From contig NC_072893.1 of the NCBI RefSeq assembly GCF_027943255.1, forward strand, positions 82,529,784 through 82,593,783: a stretch of 64,000 bases of DNA, written 5' to 3'. This DNA is from Anastrepha obliqua (Eukaryota; Arthropoda; Insecta; Diptera; Tephritidae). The notes below the pieces were generated by a model. It was not told the origin of the DNA, ran no database searches, and saw only the letters and a list, made by a program, of their open reading frames with translations. The position numbers and the translations under genes are program-made. Shown here piece by piece: positions 33,961 to 47,060 of the stretch. How positions within the stretch are numbered: position 1 is the first letter of the stretch; each line of letters starts with the position of its first letter.

Positions 33961-36900
33961 ACTGGAATTTCCATATTAAACTAGCCAAATGATAGTTTTG
34001 TTCTAAGCCCTATTGAAAATCTCTGGCATATGCTGAAGTCCTTGTTAAGAAAAAAATCTATGATGAGTTACCGTATTTCTCCAAAGTTAAGTAAATAGCA
34101 TTTATTTAATTTTGTTGATACAAAGTTTCTAAAAGAAATGCTATCAACAAGTAAAAATTTTTATTTTCTAAAATCGGCTGAAGGAAGTTTTAAAACCCAT
34201 GAATTTTTAAGTGTACCTATTTCATTGATTGCAACAATGTATGTATATATTTACGAGTGCTTGCCACACAAACAGCTGCTACAATAGCTTTAGTAAAAAA
34301 GACGAGCATTCCCATTGATAACTACATATCTGTGTATTTAGCCATTGCAGCCAGCGTAGAAGGACCAATCTGACTTGCTACAAGTAGCAGTTGCGTTCCA
34401 CGACTCTGTTATTGCACACGTTGAAAGTGTCGTCTCATCGATGGCAGCAGCAGCAACAAGGAAATTTGATTCCTTTTGCGTGTTGCCACACACTTTCTTG
34501 TGCCCTTTTCCCACTCAGTTCGATACATTTTACCTTTTGGCGTTCATGCACTCCTTTTTCATATTATGAACACTCGTACACACATTTGTATGTATATATG
34601 TAACTGCATCACTTATATTTACAGCCGTTCAGCTCTGCAGCATTCGGTCTGTGCTGATTTGTTTATTTTGGCTGGCAGTTCCGGCTCTTCTGTATGGTTC
34701 GCTTTGGATTTTGTTCATTTCCTAGAATGTCGTTGTGTTTTGGTATACGAGGATAAACTGATTAAATTCACATACCGTAAACCGCAAATATACTGTTTCA
34801 GTTTAAAACTTTATTTATGTTCAACGGGGCAAAACGACACTTAAGGTGGACAATGTCAGCTAAATAAAAGCAGGTTATTTTACGAATTCACTGGAAGTTA
34901 TTGCTTGCGATCGATCGAAGAGGTAAAGCAATTGTTTGGAAAGAAAAGTTTAATTATAAATGCAGTAAAGGTCAGAAAAAGCTATACAAATATTTATGTA
35001 TATGTGTAATGGTTTTTAAAAATTAGTTCAACCCCGTATAGGTAAGCCCCGTCAAAATAACGAGCATTTTAAAGAATTTACCTGCTTTCAGTAGCATTGA
35101 GTTTCACAGTTTTCTTATTCTTAGGAAAATTACATATTAAGATAACATTCAACGTTGACAATCACAAGAGTGCGTAGAAAGCCTCATTTTTAAGAGGAGT
35201 ATCACCCAGGAGCAGCTTTGTTTTTGAGGAATTTGAACTGGCCCGCTTTCTCGCTATAAAACATCACACAATATTTGTGCTATAGAAGCTCCAAACATAC
35301 TATACTCAGTTTTCTACAGTCAAGCTGATGGAATACCGTGTATTTATAGTAAATAGTTTGGAAGCGATCTTTTTAGTTATCAGGAAAAGATCAAAATTGT
35401 GGTAAACTAATAAGTCTAAGCAGAAAGATGGAAGATTTGCGAAAAACCTACCAATGGGGGCGTTCCCAGCCAAATTTTAGGCTTAGATTTTCACTGCACA
35501 GGAATATCTTCACAGAAGGAAAAATGGGGTCACTGTGCGTGTCATCTCAAGCTGCTCTAAAAGTCTTCGACTCGCATAAAATTCTTCGGAACTAAATAGC
35601 GATAGTTGTTAATGAGGGTTACCAATTATTTATCCGAGGTTGACGATTCGTTAGCAAATAAGATTCGCCTATCCTAGCTTGCTGATAGTTAAACAAAATA
35701 CCTACACCTCCAAGCAGGTGTCGGCTGTTTTGGTTCCCGTGTGGTATTTTATTTCACACCTACCCGAGCGTTCCCCTATCCGCCACCTGGGGACGCGATC
35801 GATGGGAGACAGCCAGCTCCACACGGCAAATGAAAATGTATGATAAGGTAATATTTTGCTAGCAGCCAACGACACCTGCATGAACGAGCACATTTTTCCG
35901 GAGCACTCACGAACTGAAGTACAGCGCAATTAAAAAGATGGTTGAAATGAGATGGTCCAGCGCGGAACATTCAAGAGTTAAACTGCGGACTTACTATGCA
36001 GACGGAAGTAATCTCAGTTTGCCGGATATTGGCACCAGTCAAGCTAAAAAAGGCAATCAAAGAGTCACATGAATTCTTTACGAAGGTTCTTTGAGTAACT
36101 AAAACTTAACTGGGATAATCTAAGAACTGCTCCCAGTTACCTGGCTGGGTACTGTAAATTGAGATAAAGGCTTGGCACGATGGGAATGCAACAGATCCGA
36201 ACTACAGATTTTGTGGGTCGGGGGAATTTTAGAACGTACTTTATCCATATATAAGATGCCTAAACTCATACAACTTGGGCAGTGACAGCCGTCTTCATTC
36301 AAAATATGGAGCGATGCTTCACGAAGTAACCGCAGTCGTGGAGACTTTTCAATTTATCGAAAGTCTGTATATTCATAAGCGAAGATCTCTGCCATATGTA
36401 TGAGCTCTAGTCCGGGTTTTTATTAAGGCTTTATTTGTCATGGCTAGGGTTCTGAAAATGTATCAGCCACCTCAGTAAAAATTGAAGCTACTTTTCTGAA
36501 AAAATTTTGTAGCCCGAGTTTACGGCCCTTGGAAATTTAAAAATCGCTACTAGCATTCATACGAGTATTACACTATGCCGGTAAGGTGATCATGAAAAAT
36601 TAGCTCATACTCGTCTAAATTTGTATTCTAATGTGATTAGATAATTATGGTTCGAAACAAATGGTGAAAAACTCCATAAAGTTCAGCATAATAATATTTG
36701 AATGGATATCTGTTTCCAAGTCTAATACAGTCAAGTATGAAAAGTTCTAATAAGTTTGGAGTAAAACATTTACTGACCCCAAAGTTAACCAGCAATCAAA
36801 AGTAATAAATATCATTTTAGTGGGCACTCTTTCTTATTCACATTTATACATACTTGATGCAAGGTATGCGGCGTACTTATCAGTAATATTTTCTAAACGG

Positions 36901-39721
36901 CTTTGAAAAATGCACCGGATAATTTATTTGTGTCAACATAGATCTCTAATTTAGATACATATATCATCTTCTGTATTGAAATTGTGTATACCTTTCTAAA
37001 TTTTTTGAATGAAATCTTTACTATACACCGATTCGCTGTACCGTCTTAAACAAACGAAATTTCGTTGTGTTTCTGATTATGTTTCTTTCGTTTTTTGTAG
37101 TTTTCTACTTAAAGATGCTTTTACAATTTAGTTCACTATTTATATAATTGGTTTGCCAAAAAATTTTATCAAAAAGTAAAAAGAAAAATTTCAAATAATT
37201 TCTTTTGAAGTATATTTATCCTATCCCAAGTACTTTTAAAACGGGCCAAAAAAATATTCTCTACAACAATCTATAGCAAATTTTTCGACACAAAAAATCT
37301 CACAATTTTGAAATTGAGAATGAAAAAAAAAAAAATGAGTTTATGTCTTAATATTATATTACTGAAGTCTATAATTAGATTTTCAAAAATATTCTAGACC
37401 ATGCACAAAATACTTGGATCACTTAACAGTCGCACGTACCCAATGTGTTTTAATCCATAGTCATTTAAAATAAAGTTTGTTTTTAAGTGAATAAAAAGAC
37501 TTGTTGTCAGAACCTTAATTCTTTCTTACGTCCATTTAAGCGGTTTTTTGCTTGAAGGGGCACATATATATTCAGTGTCCCATCGGTAGCAGAATTTCAC
37601 AGAGCTCTGAATATACCGATTCCGCCCTCATATATTGTTTTAAATTGTTATTTCTTAAACTGCCTCCATTATAGAGAGTGTCTTAAACAGTCACTTAATT
37701 CATTTTCTTGATTACATTTAGTTGGTATTTTTTCAATTGAACAGCGTGAGCAAAGAATTTTTCGAAAGAATTTTTTTGGTCCTAGAATTGTTTGCTACCA
37801 AAAATATGTTTCTATTTTAAATTATAAATTCTAAAAATTCCACAAAATTATTAAATTTAACAAAATTTAATTTTCACGAGGCAACCATTTTCGAGGTGGA
37901 CCTAAATTTTCTTTATACAATGCTCGAGCGCAATGTAACTCGTTTTAGAATGTTGCACATTTTCTATGTAACTAACTAAAATATCTACCAAAACAGTTGC
38001 TATCGCACTCTGACAGCTGTTAAAGCAAAATACTGCTGAATACTAAACACGAACTTTGAGGACCCTGTACATATTCGTACATATTCCCATAATATCTTTG
38101 GCAGCAGTCATCTTTAGGACAAATGTGGAAAGGTTTGAAGCAAATACGAGTGATCAACCTTGAACTAGAAGTGCAATGCTCATTAAAATTTATGACAACA
38201 ACTCCATTTAGAGGCCAACTCAACTCTCAGCGCATTTATGCTCACCGCTGACTGCGCGAAGCTACTTACAAATATGGAAAAATCGCTTCCCATAATAACT
38301 TTTCTATAATAGTGTATATAAGTATATTCATAAATGTATGTATGTATGTATGCGTGAATATATTTAAGTAGCTATGTTCAAGTGATAGATAACAATATTA
38401 CAACCACAACTTGTCACTAGCGACCAGTTTTATAAGGTTAGTTTCAACTGCTTTTTGCCACTTTCAACTGCTGATGGATCACTTGAATGCCACACACGAG
38501 CAAACAAATGAACACCGGCACACAGTATAGGGGGGCATAGTGCATGCACAACCGCTCGTAAAGTACATTCATCTGGTTGCTTAAACAGCAGCGCTTTTAC
38601 ACGCATCTCTTACAAACGTCTCATTAGTGTCAGCGCATTGCCACTGCGACTGCCGTTCGCCGACAAAACCAGCCAGCGAACGAGACAAGCTCTGTCATGC
38701 AGCACTTATGTATGTATGGGTATATGTATGTAGGTACTCGCTTGGCACATGCGCATTGTCGCGTGCAGCAGAACAGGTTCATTTTTTAACGCTACATGCT
38801 AGAGTGTATGTATGTGCAGGCGTGTGTAAGCTGACTTTATAAAATTTCCAGTTTCCTTAAGAGGCAGCTTTGACTTTGTACTCGTACGAGTTTATTGTAA
38901 TTTTTCACTTATTCGCGGAAAATAAAATTAATTTGTAAGCAACTAAATAATTATGTTTGCACGAGGGATTTTTAAGTATTCAATTATTTATTTATATATT
39001 TTTTTTGCTAAATAACACGTATACTACGTGCATGTAAATTAGCGATGTCATTTGCAATGCAAAAGTGTATTTTAAATTTAATCTATATTTACCCTAAGTT
39101 TTGTGTGCGGAAAATTCGCGGTTAGCTGTCGGTTCACCGGCATTTATGTGCTGCCACGCAAATCCAATTAAAATACATTTGAATGCTGCTTAATACATTT
39201 GCATTTTTTTTTTCCGTGCGATGCAACCAAAAACTGGCCAAAAAATTAAATGCTCTGCTTTGATAAATGCCGATATGCAAAATTGAATTGAGGCCAGCAG
39301 AGAAAATGTTGGAAAAAATTTGCTTATTTCATTTAGACGAAGTGTTTTTTGTATCTCAAGTAAGCTTACATTTTTTCAGATCAACTTATGTGAAAATAAT
39401 TGAACTAACTGTCTGTGGGGAAAACACTAATTTACAGCGTTTATTCTACAAAGCTTTTGTGATACCACTTGAGCGTTTTATGTTGTCCATCGGAAAGCAA
39501 AGTAAGAGGTAGGATTCAAGTGGCATAATGGTGAGGTTTTTGTAATTAAAGCATGTTCTCCTTTCTATGTAACGTAGGGTATGATCCCACGAATTTAAAA
39601 TTTCCTCCAAAATACGCGCTGTTGTTTAAAAAAAAAAACAAAATATTTAAAAAATTTTGTTTCTTTAAATTTCACAATTTTTATTCAAAATAAGGCTTTT
39701 AAAAATTATATGTGATAAATT
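33961..39721. other. 5.8 kb without recognisable genes
   Basis: AT-rich. GCAGCAGCAGCAAC near 34443 is a short CAG tract. 35700-35830 (GCCACCTGGGGACGCGATCG) is GC-richer than its surroundings and looks like repeat-derived DNA, though I cannot name it. 36120-36300 has a minus frame with CHCPSCM but nothing to support a gene. 38332-38356 is an ATGT microsatellite, and ATGT-rich words recur at 38705-38740 and 38805. Confidence 0.45.
38332..38356. repeat. (ATGT)n microsatellite
   Basis: About six consecutive ATGT units ending at GCGTG. Confidence 0.8.
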
Positions 39722-39945
39722 CTTCTTCTTCTTAATTTGGCGCGATAACCGCTTACGCGATTTTGGCCGAGTTTAACAAAGCGCGCCAGTTGTTTCTTTC
39801 TCGTGCTAACCGGCGCCAGTTGGACACACCAAGCGAATCCAAGTCCTTCTCCACCTGATCTTTCCAACGCAGAGGAGGCCTTCCTCTTTCTCTGCTACCA
39901 CCAGCTGGTACCACGTCGAACACTTTCAGAGCCGGAGCGTCTGTA
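39722..39945 (-). mobile_element. LINE C-terminal end (GRPxLRWKDQVEKDL type)
   Basis: The minus strand translates without interruption as APALKVFDVVPAGGSRERGR, then PPLRWKDQVEKDLDSLGV, then SNWRRLARERNNWRALL, NSAKIA and a stop. The GRP-x-LRW-x-DxVEKDL block followed by WR repeats is the typical C-terminus of several arthropod LINE proteins. The frame ends in TTCTTCTTCTT-type repeats at its 3' side (39722), as LINE tails do. The upstream protein is absent (5' truncation). This is a different family from the LINE at 14797-16960. The clean frame suggests a recent insertion. Confidence 0.75.
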
Positions 39946-40040
39946 TCTATATGTGAAAAGTTACATCATTTAAATGTCCGCCTTGAGCAAGTCTAGAGAT
40001 AAAACTCGTCAAAAAGTCGATTCTTAAATAAAGTCGATTC

Positions 40041-40334
40041 TTAAATACTTAATTGTTGAGATATCAATGTTGATGGTTGCTCAGTAGAGCATCCAATTTT
40101 TGATTTGGCAGTCATTTTTCTATCCTCCAAAGAACTAGTTTCTAGACATTTTTTCGCTAGCGCTTGAATTGTCGACTCATTTGGACAATTATTTCCACCA
40201 AAAAAATTACCAATTTCGCGATATGTTGCTCTTAAATATCGATAATTTTCATGGTAACTTTGAACAATTTTAATGCGTTTTTCTATTATGTAAAATTGCA
40301 CATTTGTCAACTTAATAAATCTCAAAAGTGACAT
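40041..40334 (-). pseudogene. DUF4817-like helix-turn-helix domain of a transposase remnant
   Basis: 97 codons: MSLLRFIKLTNVQFYIIEKR, then IKIVQSYHENYRYLRATYRE, then NCPNESTIQALAKKCLETSS. The layout T-x-xQ-xxxIV-x-xYHEN ... R ... N-x-PxxSTI-x-x-L-x-x-KxxETxSLxD matches the DUF4817 N-terminal HTH found in a group of mariner-related transposases. Only this DNA-binding domain remains; no catalytic part follows. It could be a fragment or a tiny fixed gene. I favour a fragment, as there are no TIRs and no downstream coding. Confidence 0.6.
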
Positions 40335-40764
40335 ACGACATATGTACTGTTTAGGGATTATTCACTACTGACATCTACGCTTCACTTTTGAAATACTCTT
40401 TATTTTCTCTTGATTGGAAAGATTAGAAATAACTTTTCGATATTTCAACCGATCATTGTGTATGTGGGGCACATGAGTCGGTTAAGCTTGCCAGTTGGCA
40501 GCGTCTGTCCTCAAATTTACAGCAATTGCTAACTCCTAGAAAAGGTTAAGGTCACTACACTACATAAAACGATATGTTGGAATCTCTTTCAAGAAGTGCG
40601 CTCGATTTCAATAAATTAGCACAATGCGCAAACTACTATATCTGAGTGATTCGGCTTGCCGCCCCATACTGCTCAGAATAAAAATATAGCAACTAAATAT
40701 TTTGACTGGTTTTGCCTATTTTTCTATTTTTTCTGGCTGATTTATAACAATTACCACATTTGAG
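40335..40764. other. No gene seen
   Basis: Flank of the DUF4817-like piece. Nothing recognised. Confidence 0.45.
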
Positions 40765-41165
40765 TAGAGTACCATAAATTGAGTAGAGTAGTTTTATAGT
40801 CCATTTATTTTAAGATATGTAAATGCAAGTTTGAGGTTGGTAGAAAAGTCCGTTGATTTTTTTGATAATGTTGTTGCACATATCCACGAAATGATTTTAT
40901 AAGTGGAGAGAATGCGGAACACCTCTGCAAAACAAAAATTTCAAAAACTTCAAAATTACTGCCTTTATAAATTCTATAGAAAAAATTTCATAGATTTTGT
41001 CTAATTTTTATAAATCTTGTACAAAGCTTAAATCATAACTGAATCTGGTATTTGTTATGGAATGAACCATATTTTTTATAAGAATAACTAAGATTAAAAA
41101 ATTATTTTGATAAATAAATAGTCAAAACCTATCAAAATGTTGAGGTGCTATATGTTTTTTGCGAG
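40765..41165 (+). repeat. Dispersed repeat family A, copy 2
   Basis: The left part (AGTTTTATAGTCCATTTATT, then GTTTGAGGTTGGTAGAAAAG) equals the end of copy 1 before its mariner. The right part (GAATGAACCATATTTTTTAT ... AATAAATAGTCAAAACCTAT) resembles 45660-45740 and 62390-62480. It continues past the point where copy 1 was broken (TTGATAATGTTGTTGCACAT). Confidence 0.65.
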
Positions 41166-41280
41166 CTGTATTTACACAATATGAATCAACTCGGATCATA
41201 GGTATATTTTTTTTTTGCAAATGTTTCTACATAAGCGAGACCTAAGAGTTTCTGGAATAAGAAACTGTCTATTTTTTACG

Positions 41281-41455
41281 TCAGTGTCGCCAAATGGGCT
41301 TGTGCATGAAAGATCTGAGTTCGATATCCATTGAGGACAGATTATACAAGTAGATCAAACGTTTTTTCTAATATCATTCGATAGGCAAAGTTATCAGAGG
41401 TTTGCTTCTCATAAATATCACCGTCACTCAAAGTCGGCAGACTTAAAATTATCGC
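41281..41455 (+). mobile_element. Highly decayed SINE copy
   Basis: The head GTGTCGCCAAATGGGCTTGT with GAGTTCGATATCC in B-box position is followed by TTTTTTCTAATATCATTCGA, GGTTTGCTTCTCATAAATAT and AAGTCGGCAGACTTAAAA. These blocks are in the same order as the SINE at 6167 but with many substitutions and a missing segment. An old copy. Confidence 0.6.
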
Positions 41456-43009
41456 TGCGTCCCTTCGTTGAGTTGAGTTGAGTTTTTTAAAACTTTATTG
41501 AGAAGTGTTGTCTATGCTCCGATCTTAAAATGATCGTGTTGTTGTTTATGATCCGATCTATAAATGTTCATATTTATCTTGAATGCACATGTCAAACAAA
41601 GGATTATTTAGACCACAAAGATAACCAAATTTTCCTGTGATAATCATCGGAATTTATGCGCTTGTTTTCCTTGAAACATAAAATTCTTCACTCATAAGGA
41701 GGTACGCCTGAAATATATTACTGCCTTATGAATAAAAATAGCATTAATAAGTATAAGAATGCCCAGAAACCTTCAATATTATATTTTTAGTATTAAAATT
41801 AATACTTTCCAGAGCAAAATTTAAAATACTAAATATGAAATATTTTCCTTTCCAGGTAAGCGCACCTTCGTTACCAACTCGCATGCAAACACATATGGAA
41901 ATATGTACTATATAATATATCAAATATTGAGTAAGTAAAAATGATTTTGTAAAACTGAATTACAAATATAAACTATTCACATTATCGCACGTGTGATTTA
42001 AGAAATGGCTACTACTTTTGGTTGTACTCCGCCAAAATCACGTAGATATTTGAAAATCAATCAAAAATATTCAAAATAGATATTTCGTATAAATGGAAAC
42101 GTTGCAGCTTTATCACAAAAATTTGCGCGTAGGTTTTTCATTGCCATTTCAAAATTTCTTGAAATTTCAAACAAATTTTTTATGTTTTTTTTTTTTTTGT
42201 ATTTAGAAGAATGTGAACTGAGGTTATGCAAGTATACAGAACAAAAGATTTAATAAATGGGCGTTTTGTAACGTTGGTCGTTCTAAGGAAACTTTTGGTA
42301 ACATTTCGGCATACAGTCGAGTCTCACACAACTTGTGGAACTCCTGAAATATTGCCATCCACGTTTTCTTTCAAACATAACATCCAAAAAAGAAATTCAA
42401 TGGCACTAGATCCTGTTATTTAGTATAGAAATTTTTGAATCACAACGGATTTTTCACAATTGTACTCCGGTAAAATCGATGCAAAAAAAGTGCTAAAATC
42501 AAAATAAGCCCTGAGGACACCTGACATAACAATTCTATATATTTTTTCAAAATGATGCTTCATTTTTTTACGTATAAATGTTTTCACAAGAAGTCTAAAC
42601 CAAAAATAAGTACAGGAACACTTTTCTGGGGACTTAAGAATTAAATTTCATTCCCATAACCAATTTGCTAGAATGAGGACATTTTGAAAATATAATATTA
42701 GTAAGTGTCGGCTTAAAAAAACGTATCCCAGTTACGGTATAAGCACGCTTAGGACTCACTGCATTTGTATTCGACCAAGTTGATTGCAATAATTGTAGTC
42801 TACAAATTTTGATAAAAAATGATCGATATAAGTATGTATAATTTTAAACGCGAAAATCCACTTTTTTTATTATGCGTACATTTCTCTCTCAGGCCTTGAT
42901 GCATTAATATTGCAGGTTGCTTGAAATTGTTAGACAGCTAATCTACTTTTAGGGATTTTCATTTCAATGAGGTTTAAGTTATGATAAATTACGATGGTTT
43001 CGTTGCAGA
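41456..43009. other. No gene seen
   Basis: AT-rich. A GTTGAGTTGAGTTGAG microrepeat lies near 41467. Around 42710 GTCGGCTTAAAAAAACG may be a tiny SINE scrap. Confidence 0.45.
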
Positions 43010-44490
43010 AGGAGCCCACTTTGGCCTGGAGGCCCATTGTGGTAGCAATAGTTTGGACTCAAGTTCCCCCTCAAATTCCTAATGTTTAAGCCGCTTCGTC
43101 ACTCGGCTAAGCCATAAAATACTGTGGATGCCTGCCAATTCTAAGTCTGTTAGACATCCAAAGAAGTAAAAGTTTAGAGAGCGATATCGTGTTTTGGCAA
43201 GATCAAGATCGTGGCATAGGAACTGATCAACACTCTCCACCTCCTTCTCAGTCATTAGTGGGAAACCTCATACGATTCCCATGTGTTTCCATTAGGCAGT
43301 GACAGCTATTCTAATGGAAAATAACACGGTTTACTGAGACAGAAAATTTCCGCGTGAAAAGAATTAACTTTTAATATAAATTTGCTCGTTAGTTAAAATA
43401 TTTAACTTTCCATACTAAACTTATAATTGAGGCAGGAAAATAGATTTATTGTGTTCAAAGATATCATATTTTTTTTACCAAGAGGAAGCATTGCATGCAT
43501 GTTTACCAAATCAGTGCGAGGCTTCAACCCATTAAATCTCCTAACGTTTCTCAAAGTATTAGCGTTAAGTATATCGCCTCATACGCACGTTACTGTCATA
43601 GGGTATTCAGCTTGTTATGCGTTTCACACGAGCATCCCATCGGCTGCACCGGCCAAAATACAAAGTTAACTTACCGGAATTCTTTCACTGTCTTGTCCCG
43701 CTCAGCTGAGTGCGATCTTAATGCTTCATGCCTTATTGGAAACTGTGTTTTAGTTTTTTGTTGTTTCAAGCAACAATATATGTGGCTTAAAGATATTTCG
43801 CCTGAAAACCTTAAAAAAGCAGTGACCAGTAAGCAACTTGGTTGTATTCGAATTTATCTATCCATGAGAATGATTTATCCGCGTTTCGATATTTTTGAGA
43901 GACTATTAAAGAGTAGATCCCTTGCCATTTTCGATCCAACGTCTTTGTTATTTTAATAGAATTTCATCCCTTGCAACTTTACTTTTCAGCACTGGTGGTA
44001 ATGCACCAAGAGTTTCGGAATTGGCCTCTAGGGTGTAGGCCTGCAAAAACAACGCCTGATTCTTCAGATACTCTACGACATGCGCATCTGTAGGATGTAC
44101 CGTCGAGCACATTTGCCTAAACTTATGCATCATAGAATGACATCAACTTAAAGGCTTCGGCTAAAGGTCGCCTGCTATTATGTCTGAGGCATTAAGCATC
44201 AATCTTGAAATATTCCCCCAACATTTTTGTTGTTTTTTTAGAAACAAATCCCAGCTGCTCTTTAATGCACAGCCTTGCCTCTAATATGATACTCAGTTAC
44301 TTTATGGTGAGTGTTTTTTTAACCACGGCCTCTTTGCGAGTAAAGGTCACATTTTCACCATTTTTCCTGCCTGTTAGAGCAAATTTCGTCTTGTTTTGAG
44401 CTGAGGGAACTTCCGTAGAGTCCAGCCATACTAATATGTCGTCCACGAAGGCCCTTGTCTGCTTCCTTTCCGGCGTAGTCGCAATACTTT
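43010..44490 (-). mobile_element. Decayed LINE, minus strand
   Basis: At the upstream side (44480-44200, minus) the RT end is readable: NKTKFALTGRKNGENVTFTR, then KEAVVKKTLTIK, a stop in place of Tyr, then LSIILEARLCIKEQ and VSKKTTKMLG. This corresponds to the KTE-x-VLLT ... KYLGVILD block after the catalytic motif. Further down (43250-43090) HDLDLAKTRYRSLNFYFFGC, then LTDLELAGIHSILW resembles the LINE C-terminus. The 3' UTR has CTACCACAATGGGCCTCCAG near 43045, matching the GGTATCACAATGG tail motif. The middle (43300-43940) is not recognisable and may hold other insertions. Confidence 0.6.
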
Positions 44491-45529
44491 ATCGGACATT
44501 GTGGCTTTTTTATATAGAATAAGAATAAAAATTGCATTAAAACCATCTTAATTAAGCAAAATTCGGCATGTCGTTTTGTAGTTTGCTCTTTCATTCCATT
44601 TTCAAATTCACAAACGTAATTTTATCAAACTCTCATCATTAGGATCATGGCCCATAAGAAATTCCTATCGGGTTCGTTGCTAAAAAGTATGTGTATCATA
44701 TCCCCACAAACTATTTCCGAGAATCAGGATGCACACCAAATATTTTGAGTATTGCATTCCATTACATTTTCATTTCTATTTACGTGCATATCTTCCAATT
44801 TTGTGCAAATATAAATTTCCAATTCAATCTGTAAATATTACAATAATAAACTATTTAAACAAAATCACAAATTCGCAAACTTATTTACCTACGAACATAT
44901 ACATACAGATTTTCGCAAATGTTTGTACTTAAAAATGGGTATTTTTTAGATTTTTCGCAATTTTATGCATTGCTCAACTAAAACAAAAAAAGGACAAATT
45001 GAAAAATTCAATGAAATAGAAAAAATTTAAATCAAATAATACTTAATTAGAAGAGCATATTTTACATTTAATCATTTAATTCGCTACGAGTATTAGCGGC
45101 TTTTATGAGAAAGAAGGATTTTAATATAATTAATTTGTTTATTTTTGTTTTTTTTTTTAACTGTTTTTTCAGTAAAGAAGTGTTTTTTTTTATTTTAAAT
45201 GCAACTCACATTAATTAAATTCATAATGGATTTTATTCTGGAAAGTTGTGCTCTAGTGCTGCTTAGGAGCTTGGTTTGCATATGCAGCCCCCGAAAACAA
45301 TATAGCACTTCAATATTTTGGCAAGTTTTCACTATTTATTTATTTAATTATTAGTTTAAATACTTTTTTTAAATAAGGCGCATTCTTCAACAAATAGCAG
45401 ATTAATTAAAAATTTTTAGAAGGTTTATGAAAATTCAACAAATTCTCATGATAATTTCAAAATATTTAATCAATTAAAAAAAAAAAAACAAAAAAATGGC
45501 TACGCAGAGTTATAACCCGTTTAATTATC
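44491..45529. other. No gene seen, very AT-rich
   Basis: Long A and T runs (45150-45200, 45475-45495). Nothing recognised. Confidence 0.5.
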
Positions 45530-45765
45530 ACAATAAAGTGTTATTTTGGAGTTGATAAAATATTCCGTTGGTTTTTTATTATTTCTTTTTTTCTTGACGG
45601 CGGTGCACATTTTCTTCACATACCAAATTTTTTTATATGGGCAAATTTTCTTTGTTATAAAATGAACTGTATTTTTATACAAAAGTAATGTAAATTTAAA
45701 AATAATTAAATAAATAGTCAAAATTTGTCAATATGTGGTGGTTCTGTGCTTTAAATAATCTGCAA
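45530..45765 (+). repeat. Dispersed repeat family A, copy 3 (diverged)
   Basis: GGAGTTGATAAAATATTCCG followed by TTGGTTTTTTATTAT, then GGTGCACATTTTCTTCAC and AATAAATAGTCAAAATTTGT correspond to the core and right part of copy 2 at 40840-41130. Confidence 0.5.
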
Positions 45766-46299
45766 TGTGATGGATTGATGTGTAGATCCTGCGCACAGAT
45801 AGCCAAATATTCGTTTATGATTTAATTTGCGCCATAGCTAGCCATAGGTCTCCTAGTAGCAGGTATGAAGATAGCCATACAACTTTTGCAAAAACGGCAT
45901 AACTAGAAAAGTTTCGGTGCTTCCAGCGGTATCGCTTTGACTTGATCTTGTAGGGATATCGTTTGATATAGACTTAGAAATTCCCAATTCCTCAAAGTGA
46001 CGAGAAATCGACCGATTTATCATGTTTTCAACTAACTGTTTCCCGCTACCGAGCGAAACTGTAGTATGTTGTCTAAGATTCTGGAATTCATCATGCTGAA
46101 GTACGTGCCTTGCAGTGTTACTCTGTATTGTACGGAATTGGCAGATTTCAGTTGAATAAAATCCCTTTTAGTTCAGTGGTAGTTCCGCCTTAAGTGTTCT
46201 GCCAGAATTCTAGTTAAGATTCCTAGGCTGCTCTTGAAGACGCTTGTAAATTAAAGATGTCTCAATTGTACTAGTTCCCTCTGACTTTGCTCCTCTCCT
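45766..46299. other. No gene recognised; possible LINE 3' flank
   Basis: May be part of the LINE that follows on the minus strand, but no motif could be read. Confidence 0.35.
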
Positions 46300-47060
46300 C
46301 TTGCTAAGATAGATGCCAGAGGGATGCCTACGTTACAGAAGCGATCTCATTGTATGAAGGGGGTGGCTCTATATTTTTCAGTTCATGCAATGTTTGGTTG
46401 TCTTGCCACTATTTGGCGAATAAATCAGTTATACTCCCATTAAATACAGCAACGTCGTGATCTGCAAAATGCTGAGCAGAGGCATAGGTGGTAATCAAGA
46501 GTAGTATAGCTGTCATTGCAAACTTTGCCCTCCACTCATAGTTTTGCAAAATATATGGTTTAGGAGAGTGCCCTGATAATATCCCAACTACTATTTTACT
46601 GCCTACCTGGAAGAGTTAAAATGTCTATTTGTTTTTACATTGTATGGGTCTAGCACAATTTTGGAGGTCCACAAAGGCTTCACCTTTGCTATCGTCGCTT
46701 TAACGAGCTCTGTACTCAGCAAACGGGTAGTTGTGCGCAAACCTTGCTTCGATTTTGTTTAGCACATTGAATTGCTAGTTCCCGTTTACGCAGCGCAAAG
46801 TTTGACCAGCTTGACTCCGGATTGCCATACGTGAAACAAATCATCACAGCTATTTTTGTTTTAAAAGCTTCCTATCGTTGAAGCTATGAATGTTTTGTTC
46901 GGCTGCCAACGCGGGTGCTTTATATGTAGTGCAGATTAAGTTCCGTGCAGAAGAAAGCTGCTTCACCTTCTTCAGTCATTTTAGATCCATCTGTAAAGAA
47001 TAAGTAGGTATGGCGATTCAACCTGGGTTCTTACCCCCGTCTTGCATCATAGCTGAGTGT
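46300..47060 (-). mobile_element. Decayed LINE piece with RNase H start, minus strand
   Basis: From about 47000 downwards: FFTDGSKMTEEGEAAFFCTE, the first strand of an RNase H domain with its Asp present (TDGSK). Later in other frames come STELVKATIAKVKPLW and a GILSGHSPKPYIL block, as in the LTGHC motif of the LINEs at 15 kb. Many stops and frame changes. It belongs to the same broad LINE group. RT is not seen here and the ends are uncertain. Confidence 0.5.

Noticed and set aside
35700..35930. GC-richer patch with GCCACCTGGGGACGCG, possible LINE end
   Set aside because: It looks repeat-like but I could not read a protein motif or find ends; not assigned.
36120..36302. Minus frame with CHCPSC resembling a zinc knuckle
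   Set aside because: One isolated Cys pair with no further domain context; chance is likely.
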